DNA of 64,000 bases from Pantoea sp. IMH (GTDB lineage Bacteria > Pseudomonadota > Gammaproteobacteria > Enterobacterales > Enterobacteriaceae): positions 434,001 through 498,000 of the forward strand of contig NZ_JFGT01000002.1 in NCBI RefSeq assembly GCF_000599885.1, written 5' to 3'. The translations under genes were made by a program, and so were the position numbers. Within the stretch, counting starts at the first letter, position 1; every line of letters starts with the position of its first letter. Below, in pieces: positions 55,141 to 64,000 of this stretch. The notes under the pieces were generated by a model that was not told the DNA's origin, searched no databases, and saw only the letters and a program-made list of their open reading frames with translations.

Positions 55141-56385
55141 TTAAACCGCCATGCCCATCGCCATAGCGACCAACAGATAGAAGTTAAGCGCGACGACGAC
55201 CACCACAATGACTTTGCCTGTCGTTTGCATCAGCCTTGAGTTGACCATATCCCCCATCAGTTCACGATTGCCGGTAAAGACCAGCAGGGGCACCAGCGCC
55301 AGCGCAATACCAAAACTGAGCAGGACCTGGCTCATGACCAGAATGCGGGTCGGCTCCCAGCCAGCCATAATCACAATAAAGGAAGGCAGCATGGTAATGA
55401 CCCGGCGGACCAGAAGCGGGATATGAAAATGGATAAAGCCCTGCATCACCACCTGCCCTGCCATGGTCCCCACCACCGTTGAAGAGAGCCCCGCCGCCAG
55501 CAGACTGAGTCCGAAGACCAGCGCCGCCGCCCGGCCCAGCAGCGGATCCAGCGTTATCCAGGCTTCATTCAGATCCGCGATGCCGCTGTGTCCACTGAAA
55601 TGAAAGGCTGCCGCCGCCGTCGCCATCATCGCCAGATTGACAAAACCGGCAATGGTCATGGCAATCGCCACATCCAGTTTGGTCGAGGAGTAGCGCTCCG
55701 CACGGCTCCCAACGGCTGAGCTCTGGGTCAGCGAGGAGTGCAGATAAATGACATGAGGCATAATTGTCGCGCCCAGTACGCCCGCGGCCAGCAAGACGGC
55801 ATCCGGTCCGGGCAGAGAAGGCACAGCCATCCCCTGCAGCAGGTCGATCACTTTTGGCTGCGAAAAGAAGAGCTCTATGACGTAGGCGGCGGCCACAAAC
55901 AGCAGCAGGCCGCCAATCACCAGCTCCAGCGGTTTCTGTCCCCGGCTTTGCAGCATCAGGATCAGGAACGTTACCACCCCGGTCAGGACCGCGCCCTGAA
56001 GCAGGCTCACGCCGAAAATCAGCTTAAAGCCGATCGCCGCGCCAATAAACTCCGCCAGATCGGTTGCCATGGCGATAATTTCGGCCTGTACCCAGTAAAA
56101 CCAGACGGCGGGACGAGGGAAGCGGTCACGAATATGCTCAGCCAGATTTTTGCCGGTGGCGATACCAAGCTTAGCGGACATAAGCTGGATAACCATCGCC
56201 ATGATGTTCGCCCAGACCACCACCCACAGCAGCTTATAGCCATAGGAAGCACCAGCCTGAATATTGGTGGCGAAGTTGCCAGGATCGATATAGCCGATAG
56301 CCGCAATAAAGGCTGGCCCCATCAACGCGAGCTTAATTTTACGTGAGCCGCGGATTCTTGCTTCCGTGGCACGGCTTTCAAACAT
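55141..56385 (-). CDS. mntH: Mn(II)/H+ symporter MntH (NRAMP)
   Basis: 414 residues from [26 protein letters not shown] precedes it. Eleven membrane segments with the NRAMP metal-binding motif [18 protein letters not shown] (Asp, Pro, Gly, Asn) and [16 protein letters not shown]. It imports manganese (and iron) by proton symport. Fur-like and MntR-like operators lie upstream (56425-56445; 56492-56515). Confidence 0.96.
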   Translation of the reverse strand: MFESRATEARIRGSRKIKLALMGPAFIAAIGYIDPGNFATNIQAGASYGYKLLWVVVWANIMAMVIQLMSAKLGIATGKNLAEHIRDRFPRPAVWFYWVQAEIIAMATDLAEFIGAAIGFKLIFGVSLLQGAVLTGVVTFLILMLQSRGQKPLELVIGGLLLFVAAAYVIELFFSQPKVIDLLQGMAVPSLPGPDAVLLAAGVLGATIMPHVIYLHSSLTQSSAVGSRAERYSSTKLDVAIAMTIAGFVNLAMMATAAAAFHFSGHSGIADLNEAWITLDPLLGRAAALVFGLSLLAAGLSSTVVGTMAGQVVMQGFIHFHIPLLVRRVITMLPSFIVIMAGWEPTRILVMSQVLLSFGIALALVPLLVFTGNRELMGDMVNSRLMQTTGKVIVVVVVALNFYLLVAMAMGMAV

Positions 56386-56424
56386 ACTAGTACCCCTGAT
56401 TATTCCTGTCTGAATCATCCTCAT

Positions 56425-56445
56425 GCAAATGAGAATTATTATCAA
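56425..56445 (-). promoter_or_regulatory. Fur-box-like operator upstream of mntH
   Basis: On the minus strand TTGATAATAATTCTCATTTG matches the Fur consensus (GATAAT-x-AATCATT-type) at most positions. It lies 40 bases before the mntH start. In E. coli mntH is repressed by both Fur and MntR. Confidence 0.65.
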
Positions 56446-56491
56446 GTGCAAAATAATAGATTATAATTATCGATTTGATAGCTGAAGCTAA

Positions 56492-56515
56492 AAAGTATAG
56501 CAATGGCTATACCTA
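56492..56515 (-). promoter_or_regulatory. MntR-type operator upstream of mntH
   Basis: GTATAGC (56495-56501), AATG, GCTATAC (56506-56512): a perfect 7-bp inverted repeat of the form of the E. coli mntH MntR box (ATAGC-x4-GCTAT core). It is about 110 bases before the start codon. Confidence 0.75.
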
Positions 56516-56748
56516 AAAGTACGGTACGTCACTCGCATGACGCCTGCAACCTTTTTCACTTTAGGTGATAAAGTAAGCGCTCACAAGTTGCCAGCGACCA
56601 TTACACTCAATCGGGTTGTGACCAAATTGCGAAAACTGCGGCCTTTAGCGATAGGTAATTGTTATATTGAGGCCTGGCTCTCGTTTTTCCGCGCCTTGTT
56701 ACATAGAATGTGCAGCGAAATATAACAGCCTTCAAATTTGGAGCAATC

Positions 56749-57936
56749 ATGTCCCGCATTTTGCATTTTGCTTTAGCGCTGGTGGTGATCACCCTGTTGG
56801 CCTTACTGGTTAGCAAGGATCGAAAAAACATCCGCGTACGTTTTATCATACAGCTGCTGGTTATCGAGGTTCTTCTCGCCTGGTTCTTCCTGAACTCGGA
56901 AGTCGGACTGGGATTCGTACAGGGATTTGCGGGTCTGTTTGACAAGCTGCTTGGCTTCGCCGCTCAGGGAACCAACTTCGTCTTCGGTAATATGAGTGAG
57001 CAAGGACTGGCCTTCTTCTGGCTCAACGTCCTCTGCCCCATCGTATTTATCTCTGCGCTGATTGGTATTTTGCAGCACTTCCGTATTCTGCCGATCATCA
57101 TTCGCGCCATCGGCACCGTGCTGTCAAAAGTCAACGGTATGGGCAAGCTGGAATCTTTTAATGCGGTAAGCTCGCTGATTTTGGGACAGTCAGAAAACTT
57201 CATCGCTTATAAAGATATTCTTGGCAAAATGTCGGAACGCCGGATGTACACCATGGCCGCAACCGCCATGTCCACCGTGTCGATGTCGATCGTCGGTGCT
57301 TACATGACGATGCTGCAGCCGAAATACGTGGTTGCCGCGCTGGTTCTGAATATGTTCAGCACCTTTATCGTTCTGTCGCTGCTCAACCCCTACCGCATTG
57401 AGCAAGAGGACGATCTGAAGCTGGATAATCTCAAAAAAGGTCAGAGCTTTTTTGAAATGCTGGGTGAATATATCCTGGCCGGCTTCAAGGTCGCTGTGAT
57501 CGTGGCCGCCATGCTGATTGGCTTTATCGCAATAATTTCTGCGGTAAACGCGCTGTTTGATACCCTCTTTGGGATCAGCTTCCAGGGCGTGCTGGGTTAC
57601 GTGTTCTATCCGTTTGCCTGGATGATGGGCGTCCCCTCCAGTGAAGCGCTGCAGGTCGGCAGCATCATGGCCACAAAACTGGTTTCGAATGAGTTTGTGG
57701 CCATGATGGACCTGCAGAAAATTGCCGGCACGCTCTCACCGCGCGCGGAAGGCATTCTCTCTGTCTTCCTGGTATCCTTCGCTAACTTCTCTTCAATCGG
57801 TATTGTTGCCGGTGCGATTAAAGGCGTGCACGAAGAACAGGGTAATGTGGTTTCCCGTTTCGGCCTCAAGCTGCTGTACGGTGCCACGCTGGTCAGTGTA
57901 CTCTCCGCTTCAATTGCAGGCCTGGTGCTGGGCTAA
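56749..57936 (+). CDS. nupC: nucleoside/H+ symporter NupC
   Basis: 395 residues from [20 protein letters not shown] with TTGGAG five bases ahead. CNT-family: [55 protein letters not shown] and [20 protein letters not shown]. It imports pyrimidine and adenine nucleosides in the inner membrane. The promoter region 56516-56748 contains a TTGTGAC half-site at about 56617, but no full CRP box is clear. Confidence 0.96.
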   Translation: MSRILHFALALVVITLLALLVSKDRKNIRVRFIIQLLVIEVLLAWFFLNSEVGLGFVQGFAGLFDKLLGFAAQGTNFVFGNMSEQGLAFFWLNVLCPIVFISALIGILQHFRILPIIIRAIGTVLSKVNGMGKLESFNAVSSLILGQSENFIAYKDILGKMSERRMYTMAATAMSTVSMSIVGAYMTMLQPKYVVAALVLNMFSTFIVLSLLNPYRIEQEDDLKLDNLKKGQSFFEMLGEYILAGFKVAVIVAAMLIGFIAIISAVNALFDTLFGISFQGVLGYVFYPFAWMMGVPSSEALQVGSIMATKLVSNEFVAMMDLQKIAGTLSPRAEGILSVFLVSFANFSSIGIVAGAIKGVHEEQGNVVSRFGLKLLYGATLVSVLSASIAGLVLG

Positions 57937-57963
57937 TCCCCTTCCCGGTTCCTGTAAATGATT

Positions 57964-57993
57964 AAGGCGAACCCTTTGAGGTTCGCCTTTTTT
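57964..57993. terminator. terminator after nupC
   Basis: AAGGCGAACC and GGTTCGCCTT pair over 10 bp around CTTTGA, with T6 following. Confidence 0.92.
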
Positions 57994-58170
57994 ACGTCCG
58001 CAGAAAGTCGGGCATTAAAAAGTGAATGCGCCTGGCGATCTCACACCACGAACTTGCCCGCAGAGATTACTCAACGCGCACGGAAAAATCAGGGAATGCA
58101 ATGCAGAAAAGAAAACGGAAAAGTAAGCGATAAGAGATAAGGTGCCGGACGGCGGAACAGAAGAAGTGAT

Positions 58171-58246
<76 letters not shown>

Positions 58247-58291
58247 ACTACAAAAAACCGGTTTTTCGCGCCAAATCGTCTGGTGAAGATT

Positions 58292-58367
<76 letters not shown>

Positions 58368-58401
58368 GAGCCGAAAAACCTTTGTCGTCTTGACGGCGGG
58401 G

Positions 58402-58430
58402 ATAATATGAAACGGCGCGGTTGGTGTCAA
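58402..58430 (-). promoter_or_regulatory. promoter of the tRNA-Ala pair
   Basis: Minus-strand TTGACA (58425-58430), 17-base spacer, TATTAT (58402-58407) and a GC-rich discriminator CCCCGCC, typical of a stringently controlled stable-RNA promoter. Confidence 0.85.
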
Positions 58431-58628
58431 CGGCAAATTGCCAATCTGCGGCCAATCGCTGAAAAAGCCGCCAGCACGCTGGAAAAATAGCAGGTTACAG
58501 GAAATTTCTGACAGCAGGATAGTCCTGTGACGGGCAGAGAAGAACGATAAAATGGTGTGGTGGCATAAATTTAACAACGAAGTTGCTGCATCCACAATAT
58601 GGGTCGGCCAATCTTGTAAACAGGCAGT

Positions 58629-58646
58629 TAATTAGTGCGCTAATTA
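58629..58646. promoter_or_regulatory. inverted repeat upstream of the FNT gene
   Basis: TAATTAG (58629-58635) and CTAATTA (58640-58646) form a perfect 7-bp inverted repeat with a four-base spacer, about 140 bases before the ATG at 58786. This resembles a MarR- or TetR-type operator. The rest of the 418-base gap 58368-58785 has no gene. Confidence 0.45.
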
Positions 58647-58785
58647 TACTTGTTTTTGTTAATTTCCCGTGCAAAACTGCCCGCGCTTTTGAAGGCCGCA
58701 CCCTGCCAGCGCTGGATGCGTCTCAGTTCAGCGCGGTGAGTCGGCCAATAATTTTAACAATAACTACACCAGAAACAGAGCTATT

Positions 58786-59574
58786 ATGTCCTTGCATTCA
58801 CCTAAAGAAATCGCAGCGATCGCTATTCAGTCCGGCGTCGCAAAAAGTCTACATTCTATTTCCACTCTCCTGATCCTCGGTTTTATGGCCGGTGCTTTCA
58901 TCGCCACGGGTTTCCTGTTGGATCTGCATGTCATCAATAAGCTGCCAGCAGACTGGGGCTCCTTCGGCGGCTTTCTGGGCGCGGCCGTGTTCCCTGTGGG
59001 GCTGATACTGACGGTACTGGCGGGCGGCGAGCTGCTGACCGGCAATATGATGACGATGCCTGTCGCCTGGTTTGCCCGCCAGGTTAGCGGCTTTAGCGTA
59101 CTGCGCAACTGGTTTTGGGTCACCATCGCTAACTTCCTTGGCAGTATCGCTGTCGCCTGGTTTTTCGGTCATATGCTGGGCATGACCGAAGGGGATTATC
59201 TGAAGAAAACCGTTGCTATCGCCACGGCCAAGATAAACGCTGATTTCCTGCACGCGTTTATTTCCGGCATCGGCTGTAACTGGCTGGTCTGCCTTGCGGT
59301 CTGGCTGGCCTTCGCCAGTAAAGATGTGGTGGGCAAGATTTTTGGTATGTGGTTTCCGGTCATGGCGTTTGTGGCGATCGGTTTCCAGCACGTGGTGGCG
59401 AATATGTTCATTATCCCTGCGGCAATCTTCGCTGGCGAGCTGACCTGGATGCAATACCTGCCTAACTTTGTTGCCGTTTTCTTAGGCAATACCGTTGGCG
59501 GCGCGGTGTTTGTCGGCCTGGCTTACTATATGGCTTACCGTCCACAGGTACAGCCAGCTCCTGTAACACGCTAA
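58786..59574 (+). CDS. formate/nitrite transporter family channel
   Basis: 262 residues, six membrane segments. FNT signatures are present: LTGNMMTMPVAW (the TGN motif), ISGIGCNWLVCLAVWL, GFQHVVANMFIIPAA with the central pore His, and GNTVGGAVFVGLAYY. It would pass small monovalent anions such as formate or nitrite. It is not clearly FocA, NirC or YfdC. It is inserted between the tRNA-Ala pair and yfeC compared with E. coli. A hairpin terminator follows. Confidence 0.9.
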   Translation: MSLHSPKEIAAIAIQSGVAKSLHSISTLLILGFMAGAFIATGFLLDLHVINKLPADWGSFGGFLGAAVFPVGLILTVLAGGELLTGNMMTMPVAWFARQVSGFSVLRNWFWVTIANFLGSIAVAWFFGHMLGMTEGDYLKKTVAIATAKINADFLHAFISGIGCNWLVCLAVWLAFASKDVVGKIFGMWFPVMAFVAIGFQHVVANMFIIPAAIFAGELTWMQYLPNFVAVFLGNTVGGAVFVGLAYYMAYRPQVQPAPVTR

Positions 59575-59581
59575 CCTCTTC

Positions 59582-59615
59582 ACCCTCTGTCGTTCAGACA
59601 GAGGGTTACTCTCTT
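59582..59615 (+). terminator. terminator after the FNT gene
   Basis: ACCCTCTGTC (59582-59591) and GACAGAGGGT (59597-59606) pair perfectly over 10 bp with a GTTCA loop, followed by TACTCTCTTT. Confidence 0.8.
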
Positions 59616-59728
59616 TCGCACAACATCCCCTTCCCTTCTCAACCTGTTACTGGTTCCTGTTAGTTGTTCAGTCAACAATTTCCTGTAATATGTTCGTGTT
59701 ACGTAAAACGGCAAAAAGGGATTGCATG

Positions 59729-60088
59729 ATGAAAAAGGAATGGTTAACGCCAGAAGAACTGGCGCAGGAAACGGGTTTCAGTCGCCAGACTATTAACAAA
59801 TGGGTCAAGAAAGAGCAGTGGACTACCGCGCCGAAACCCGGCGTTCAAGGTGGAAAAGCGCGAATGATTTTTATTGATGAACGCGTGAAAGCCTTTCTCA
59901 AGTCTACACGGCATGCCGCCGAGCCGATCGCAACCTATCGGGTAACACAAAACTCACTTCCCGCTCTGCTGATGACCTCCATTCAGCAGATGAGCGCCGA
60001 CGAACAGGAGAAATTATACTCGCTGTTGTTACGTGAAGGCATACAAGGGTTGCTGACGCGACTGGATATTACCCGTAGCGAAAAGTAA
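59729..60088 (+). CDS. yfeC: YfeC-like DNA-binding protein
   Basis: 119 residues from MKKEWLTPEELAQETGFSRQ; AAGGG lies eight bases before this ATG, and the ATG three bases earlier is also possible. An N-terminal winged-helix/MerR-like helix-turn-helix (TPEELAQETGFSRQTINKWV) with KPGVQGGKARMIF is followed by a helical C-terminus that matches E. coli YfeC. It adjoins gltX, as in E. coli. Targets unknown. Confidence 0.9.
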   Translation: MKKEWLTPEELAQETGFSRQTINKWVKKEQWTTAPKPGVQGGKARMIFIDERVKAFLKSTRHAAEPIATYRVTQNSLPALLMTSIQQMSADEQEKLYSLLLREGIQGLLTRLDITRSEK

Positions 60089-60115
60089 AAATGCCGGCCT
60101 GAAGGCCGGCATTTA
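60089..60115. terminator. bidirectional terminator between yfeC and gltX
   Basis: AAATGCCGGCC and GGCCGGCATTT pair perfectly over 11 bp with a TGAA loop. The stem begins directly at the yfeC stop. It ends both convergent genes. Confidence 0.9.
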
Positions 60116-60136
60116 CTGGTGAAATAAAACTTCTGC

Positions 60137-61552
60137 TTACTGCTGTGCTTCACGCGCTGCGATATACGCCAGCGCTTTCTCAATGCGGGATACCGAGCGG
60201 CTTTTTCCAATCGCATGTACAGTTACATCCAGCGCGGGCGACTGCCCCGCGCCGGTGACCGCCACGCGCAGCGGCATACCGACTTTCCCCATCCCTACTT
60301 CCAGCTCATCTGCTGCCGCCTGGATGGCAGCGTGAACGTTTTCCGCCGTCCACGCAGTGATGCCGTTGAGTTTATCACGCACCACTTCCAGCGGCTGACG
60401 GGCAACAGGACGCAGATGCTTTTTCGCCGCATCAGCATCAAACTCGTCAAACTCTTCATAGAAATAACGACACGAAGCCGCCATCTCTTTCAGCGTCTTA
60501 CAGCGCTCGCCTAACAGGCTGACCAGCTGCGCCAGTTCAGGCCCCGTCCGGGTATCAATCTTTTCCTGCTCAATATGCCATTGCAGGTGCGTCGCCACAT
60601 ATTCCGGCGCCAGGCTATTAATGTAGTGATGGTTCAGCCATTGCAATTTTTCAGTATTGAACGCGCTGGCAGATTTGCTGACCGCATTGAGATCGAACAG
60701 TTTTTTCATCTCATCAATGCTGAAAATCTCCTGGTCGCCATGTGACCAGCCCAGACGAACCAGATAATTCAGCAGCGCTTCCGGCAGATAGCCATCGTCA
60801 CGGTACTGCATCACACCGACGGCGCCGTGGCGCTTAGAGAGTTTCTTGCCATCGTCACCCAGAATCATCGATACGTGTGCATAAACAGGTACCTGGGCGC
60901 CGATCGCTTTCAGAATATTGATCTGACGAGGCGTGTTATTGATGTGGTCTTCACCGCGGATAACATGAGTAATCTCCATATCCCAGTCATCAATGACCAC
61001 ACAGAAGTTATAGGTCGGTGAACCATCCGTACGACGGATGATCAGATCGTCAAGCTCCTGGTTGCTGAACTCGATCGGCCCGCGGATCTGATCGTCAAAA
61101 ATAACCGATCCTTCCTGCGGGTTACGGAAACGCACCACGCAAGGCTCATCGGCAGCATGATGTTCATGGCTGTCACGGCAGTGGCCGTCATAACGGGGTT
61201 TTTCGTTGTTGGCCATCTGGGTTTCGCGCAGCGTTTCCAGACGCTCCTTTGAGCAGTAGCACTTATAAGCGGTGCCTGCTTCCAGCATCTCATCAATGAC
61301 CGCATTGTAGCGATCGAAACGCTTCGTCTGATACCAGGGGCCTTCATCCCAGTCCAGGCTCAGCCAGTTCATACCGTCCATGATGGCGTCGATAGCCTGC
61401 TGCGTTGAGCGCTCCAGATCGGTATCTTCTATACGCAGCACAAACTCGCCGCCTTGATGGCGGGCAAACAGCCAGGAGTAAAGCGCGGTACGGGCGCCAC
61501 CAACGTGCAGGTAACCTGTCGGGCTGGGTGCAAAGCGGGTTTTGATTTTCAT
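60137..61552 (-). CDS. gltX: glutamyl-tRNA synthetase
   Basis: 471 residues from [20 protein letters not shown], the E. coli length. Class I motifs: [12 protein letters not shown] (HIGH type) and [14 protein letters not shown] (KMSKS type); zinc ligands in [13 protein letters not shown] region (CxC...C). It charges tRNA-Glu. Divergent from the valine tRNA cluster. Confidence 0.98.
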   Translation of the reverse strand: MKIKTRFAPSPTGYLHVGGARTALYSWLFARHQGGEFVLRIEDTDLERSTQQAIDAIMDGMNWLSLDWDEGPWYQTKRFDRYNAVIDEMLEAGTAYKCYCSKERLETLRETQMANNEKPRYDGHCRDSHEHHAADEPCVVRFRNPQEGSVIFDDQIRGPIEFSNQELDDLIIRRTDGSPTYNFCVVIDDWDMEITHVIRGEDHINNTPRQINILKAIGAQVPVYAHVSMILGDDGKKLSKRHGAVGVMQYRDDGYLPEALLNYLVRLGWSHGDQEIFSIDEMKKLFDLNAVSKSASAFNTEKLQWLNHHYINSLAPEYVATHLQWHIEQEKIDTRTGPELAQLVSLLGERCKTLKEMAASCRYFYEEFDEFDADAAKKHLRPVARQPLEVVRDKLNGITAWTAENVHAAIQAAADELEVGMGKVGMPLRVAVTGAGQSPALDVTVHAIGKSRSVSRIEKALAYIAAREAQQ

Positions 61553-61781
61553 TAACAGCTGCCTTATTACGCTATCAGATTCGGCCATCGCCGGGGGAGG
61601 TCTGATAAAGACCTGAACAAAGTGGGCAACATTCTATCACCTGGAGACGAATCCTCAACGGCATTCCCCCGCTCCCCTGTTGTCTTCGGCTGAAAACCCG
61701 GCACGCCTTCCAGGTTTTTGCGCAAAAGCCCAACATCTTGTTTAAAATTAAGACGAACGATCGTTTTCGTTTTAAAAAGCG

Positions 61782-61809
61782 TTGACTCATTTCCAGCGAT
61801 CCCTATAAT
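61782..61809 (+). promoter_or_regulatory. promoter of the tRNA-Val/Lys cluster
   Basis: TTGACT (61782-61787), 16-base spacer, TATAAT (61804-61809) and the GC-rich GCGACTCC discriminator, as in stringent tRNA promoters. Confidence 0.9.
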
Positions 61810-61826
61810 GCGACTCCACACAGCGG

Positions 61827-61902
61827 GGGTGATTAGCTCAGTTGGTAGAGCATCTCCTTTACACGGAGGGGGTCGGCGGTTCGAGCCCGTCATCACCCAC
61901 CA
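61827..61902 (+). tRNA. valU: tRNA-Val (anticodon UAC)
   Basis: First of three identical 76-base tRNA-Val copies. Acceptor GGGTGAT/ATCACCC, anticodon TAC, encoded CCA. Confidence 0.97.
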
Positions 61903-61952
61903 CTCTAAACCGGTGGCTCCGCAGTGTTAGCAGTCTCAGGCGTGTACAGAAT

Positions 61953-62028
61953 GGGTGATTAGCTCAGTTGGTAGAGCATCTCCTTTACACGGAGGGGGTC
62001 GGCGGTTCGAGCCCGTCATCACCCACCA
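61953..62028 (+). tRNA. valX: tRNA-Val (anticodon UAC)
   Basis: Second identical copy. The spacer to the first copy is 50 bases. Confidence 0.97.
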
Positions 62029-62063
62029 TTCTGCACAATAATGCTTGTTTGAAGTACCGAAGT

Positions 62064-62139
62064 GGGTGATTAGCTCAGTTGGTAGAGCATCTCCTTTACA
62101 CGGAGGGGGTCGGCGGTTCGAGCCCGTCATCACCCACCA
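62064..62139 (+). tRNA. valY: tRNA-Val (anticodon UAC)
   Basis: Third identical copy, four bases before tRNA-Lys. Confidence 0.97.
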
Positions 62140-62143
62140 CTTC

Positions 62144-62219
62144 GGGTCGTTAGCTCAGTTGGTAGAGCAGTTGACTTTTAATCAATTGGTCGCAGGTTCG
62201 AATCCTGCACGACCCACCA
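62144..62219 (+). tRNA. lysV: tRNA-Lys (anticodon UUU)
   Basis: Acceptor GGGTCGT/ACGACCC, anticodon TTT in GACTTTTAATC, encoded CCA. Last of the cluster, as E. coli valUXY-lysV. Confidence 0.97.
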
Positions 62220-62224
62220 ATGTA

Positions 62225-62252
62225 GAAAGGCGCCCTAAAGGCGCCTTTCTGC
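62225..62252 (+). terminator. terminator of the tRNA-Val/Lys cluster
   Basis: GAAAGGCGCC and GGCGCCTTTC pair perfectly over 10 bp with a CTAAA loop. Confidence 0.85.
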
Positions 62253-62367
62253 TATGCACAATCCGGGCAGAGTTCGAACCTGCTTTTACTTCTTTTTTCC
62301 TTTTATTTATCAAGCTACCCCGCCCTCCGTCCGATAACCCTACAGGACTATTCTCACGGAGAAAATC

Positions 62368-62706
62368 ATGACAACTATCGGCAGCACAGCGTCCATCGGT
62401 AGCGGAAGCTCAGGTGGTGGAGCAGACTCACAGGTAAGCGCCCTCTATAAACAGATTACCCAGCTTCAGAGCCAGCTTAAAAAACTGGGCCAGGACGATA
62501 CCCTGACGGCTGAACAGAAATCGGAACAGCAGCAGCTGATTGAAGGTCAGATTCAGATGATTCAGGCGCAGATTGCGCAGATTCAACAACAGCAGGCAGA
62601 AAAAGCTCAGGAACAGCACAACGCGCAGAAAGAGGCCTCTCAGCATAAAGTGGCCGACGGCGTTAACCGTCCGACCGCCATTAACGCGCTGGATCTTTAT
62701 ATTTAA
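62368..62706 (+). CDS. FlxA-like coiled-coil protein
   Basis: 112 residues. A Gly/Ser-rich N-terminus ([16 protein letters not shown]) is followed by a Gln-rich coiled coil ([36 protein letters not shown]) and a conserved-looking end ([13 protein letters not shown]). This composition and layout fit the FlxA-like family. Cytoplasmic, function unknown. Its stop overlaps the convergent yfeR stop by four bases. Confidence 0.8.
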   Translation: MTTIGSTASIGSGSSGGGADSQVSALYKQITQLQSQLKKLGQDDTLTAEQKSEQQQLIEGQIQMIQAQIAQIQQQQAEKAQEQHNAQKEASQHKVADGVNRPTAINALDLYI

Positions 62707-63623
62707 AAAGCGGGTCTGATCTGACGCTGCTTCGTCAGCAGGGTTGCCTGCTGACGGACTTCCTGCCAGATCACCTCCGCCGCTGGCGTGAGAGAGCGGT
62801 TTTTACGCCGCACCAGCATAATGGTGCGGTTGATTTCCGGCTCCATCCGTCTCACCAGTAGCGGTCGGCCCTGCGGTAACGGTAACGCCAGAGCGGGAAG
62901 AATGCTGATACCTATCCCCGCTTCCACCATCGGAAAAAGCGTTGCCGGATGCCCAATCTCCTGCACGATTTCCGCCTGCACCTGCTGCAATCGCAGCGCC
63001 TCATCGATCAGCACCCGGCTACCCGAGGCGTAATCCTGCAAGACAAGGAGGCGATGATTCAGCATCTGCCAGCGGACGGTACGCACCGAGGCCAGCGGAT
63101 CGTCCTGACGGCAAAGGAGTAAAAATGGCTCATCCAGAATCGCCTCGCACTCTAAATCCTCCGCCGCCAGCGGCCCAATGACGATACCAAAATCGACTTC
63201 CGCATTACGGATGCTCTGAAGTACCCACTGCTGTGGACGATCGCGCAGCAGGACTTTGATATCCGGAAAGTGATGCTGGCTGGCGGCAAGGCACTGTGGC
63301 ATCAGGTGAGCGGAGATAGTCTGGCTGGCGGCCACTCTTACCGTTCCGCTACGCTGCTGCCCGTAGCTGCGCACATCAAGTAATGTGGTATTCAGCTCTT
63401 CCAGCATCCGTTCCAGCCTGCTTGCCAGCTGTTCGCCGGCTTCGGTAAGCAATACTTCCCGCGTGGTGCGGTCGAGCAGGCGGATCCCCATTTCGCCCTC
63501 CAGCTCTTTAATACTGTGGCTGACTGCGGACTGACTAAGCCCGATCAGTTGCCCTGCCTGACTGAAACTGCCCTGCCGGGCCACGGCAACAAACACGCGA
63601 AGTTGACGAAGCGTATAATTCAT
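62703..63623 (-). CDS. yfeR: LysR-family regulator YfeR
   Basis: 306 residues from [21 protein letters not shown] winged helix ([20 protein letters not shown]) is followed by a LysR substrate domain ([35 protein letters not shown]). It matches E. coli YfeR over most of its length and is divergent from yfeH, its known-type partner. The effector is unknown. Confidence 0.95.
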   Translation of the reverse strand: MNYTLRQLRVFVAVARQGSFSQAGQLIGLSQSAVSHSIKELEGEMGIRLLDRTTREVLLTEAGEQLASRLERMLEELNTTLLDVRSYGQQRSGTVRVAASQTISAHLMPQCLAASQHHFPDIKVLLRDRPQQWVLQSIRNAEVDFGIVIGPLAAEDLECEAILDEPFLLLCRQDDPLASVRTVRWQMLNHRLLVLQDYASGSRVLIDEALRLQQVQAEIVQEIGHPATLFPMVEAGIGISILPALALPLPQGRPLLVRRMEPEINRTIMLVRRKNRSLTPAAEVIWQEVRQQATLLTKQRQIRPAF

Positions 63624-63651
63624 CGAAACCATTCATATATAAATTCAATAA

Positions 63652-63704
63652 ATCGATTTTATTTCTAAACACACCCGACGCACAATAGACCCATCGATTT
63701 TATT
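63652..63704. promoter_or_regulatory. 12-bp direct repeats between yfeR and yfeH
   Basis: ATCGATTTTATT occurs at 63652-63663 and 63693-63704, 41 bases apart, between the divergent starts. They may be binding sites for YfeR; the spacing (about four helical turns) places both on the same face of DNA. Confidence 0.45.
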
Positions 63705-63719
63705 AACCGGATATTAACA

Positions 63720-64000
63720 ATGCGATTTTTCCGTCTCGATCCCATGATGGTGAAACTGATACTGGTCGTTTTGCTGGCAACATTTCTGCCCGCCCGCGGC
63801 CATTTTGTGGAATTTTTCGAATGGCTGACCACGGCGGCTATCGCCCTGCTCTTTTTCATGCATGGCGCCAAGCTGTCCCGCGAAAAAATTATTGCTGGCG
63901 GCGGCCACTGGCGGCTGCATCTCTGGGTCATGTTCAGCACCTTTGTGCTTTTCCCTGCGGTTGGACTGTTGTTTGCCTGGTGGCATCCTGTGCCGCTCAG
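63720..64000 (+). CDS. yfeH: YfeH, bile-acid:sodium symporter family (partial)
   Basis: The 5' part of the gene; it runs past the window end. The first ~93 residues match E. coli YfeH: LVVLLATFLPARGHFVEFFE, TTAAIALLFFMHGAKLSREK, IIAGGGHWRLHLWVMFSTFV. Ten membrane segments are expected in the whole protein. It is transcribed away from yfeR. Substrate unknown; the family includes organic-anion:Na+ carriers. Confidence 0.93.
   Translation, partial: MRFFRLDPMMVKLILVVLLATFLPARGHFVEFFEWLTTAAIALLFFMHGAKLSREKIIAGGGHWRLHLWVMFSTFVLFPAVGLLFAWWHPVPL

Noticed and set aside
56386..56451. 22-residue N-terminal extension of MntH
   Set aside because: The extension overlaps the Fur-box-like site and gives an untypical Ile-rich leader; AGGGG precedes the inner ATG.
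61827..62219. Short frames through the tRNA-Val repeats
   Set aside because: Apparent conserved peptides such as SSVGRASPLHGGGRRFEP come from reading tRNA genes as protein.

Overview
The window is chromosomal DNA of a plant- or environment-associated member of the Enterobacterales, most likely Pantoea or a close Erwinia relative. I infer this from backbone gene order shared with E. coli (argW; alaC-ypdK-ypdAB; glk; ypeC-mntH-nupC; tRNA-Ala pair; yfeC-gltX; tRNA-Val x3 and tRNA-Lys; yfeR-yfeH). Between glk and ypeC it also carries an indolepyruvate decarboxylase gene (ipdC), a hallmark of epiphytic Pantoea/Erwinia. The genus call is inference; there is no rRNA or housekeeping marker set to settle it.

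Region 1 (1-1.3 kb) holds tRNA-Arg(CCU), the argW integration hotspot, followed by decayed coiled-coil coding sequence and a small secreted YdcA-like protein. Region 2 (1.4-32.6 kb) is one complete type VI secretion system (T6SS) locus, entirely on the minus strand. In transcription order it reads tssB-tssC-tssK-tssL-(OmpA protein)-hcp-clpV-vgrG-effector/immunity modules-(402-residue membrane protein)-tssM-tssA-PAAR effector-immunity-tssF-tssG-tssJ-tssE-(143-residue protein). The part between vgrG and tssM contains two effector modules. Their M23-like N-terminal halves are almost identical and their GH19-like C-terminal halves differ. Each is followed by AT-rich secreted-protein genes, and a scar between them holds a truncated copy of the 402-residue protein gene joined to 38 bp of vgrG 3' end. 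About 1 kb of largely AT-rich non-coding DNA lies upstream of tssB.

Region 3 (33.6-44.4 kb) is accessory or variable backbone: YcaP-like and YbdG-like membrane proteins, a YhjX-type MFS carrier, an SMP-30 family lactonase, two small lipoproteins, a universal stress protein with an IclR regulator, and a DHA2-type MFS/HlyD efflux pair. Region 4 (44.5-64 kb) is conserved backbone: ypdK, alaC, a GNAT acetyltransferase, a DUF1479 oxygenase, ypdA-ypdB, glk, ipdC divergent from an aldo-keto reductase, ypeC, mntH, nupC, two tRNA-Ala, a formate/nitrite-type channel, yfeC, gltX, four tRNAs, a FlxA-like gene, yfeR and the start of yfeH.

The two most notable observations are these. First, three copies of a YpdB-type operator, at an exact 21-bp period, lie upstream of the yhjX-like gene, while the two-component system that should read them (ypdAB) is encoded about 11 kb away in the same window. 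Second, the T6SS spike locus shows a cut-and-stack history in which a new effector module was placed in front of an older one. No insertion sequence, transposase, CRISPR array or prophage was found. Where an upstream ATG gave an over-long frame, starts were moved to the codon supported by a Shine-Dalgarno sequence and family length.
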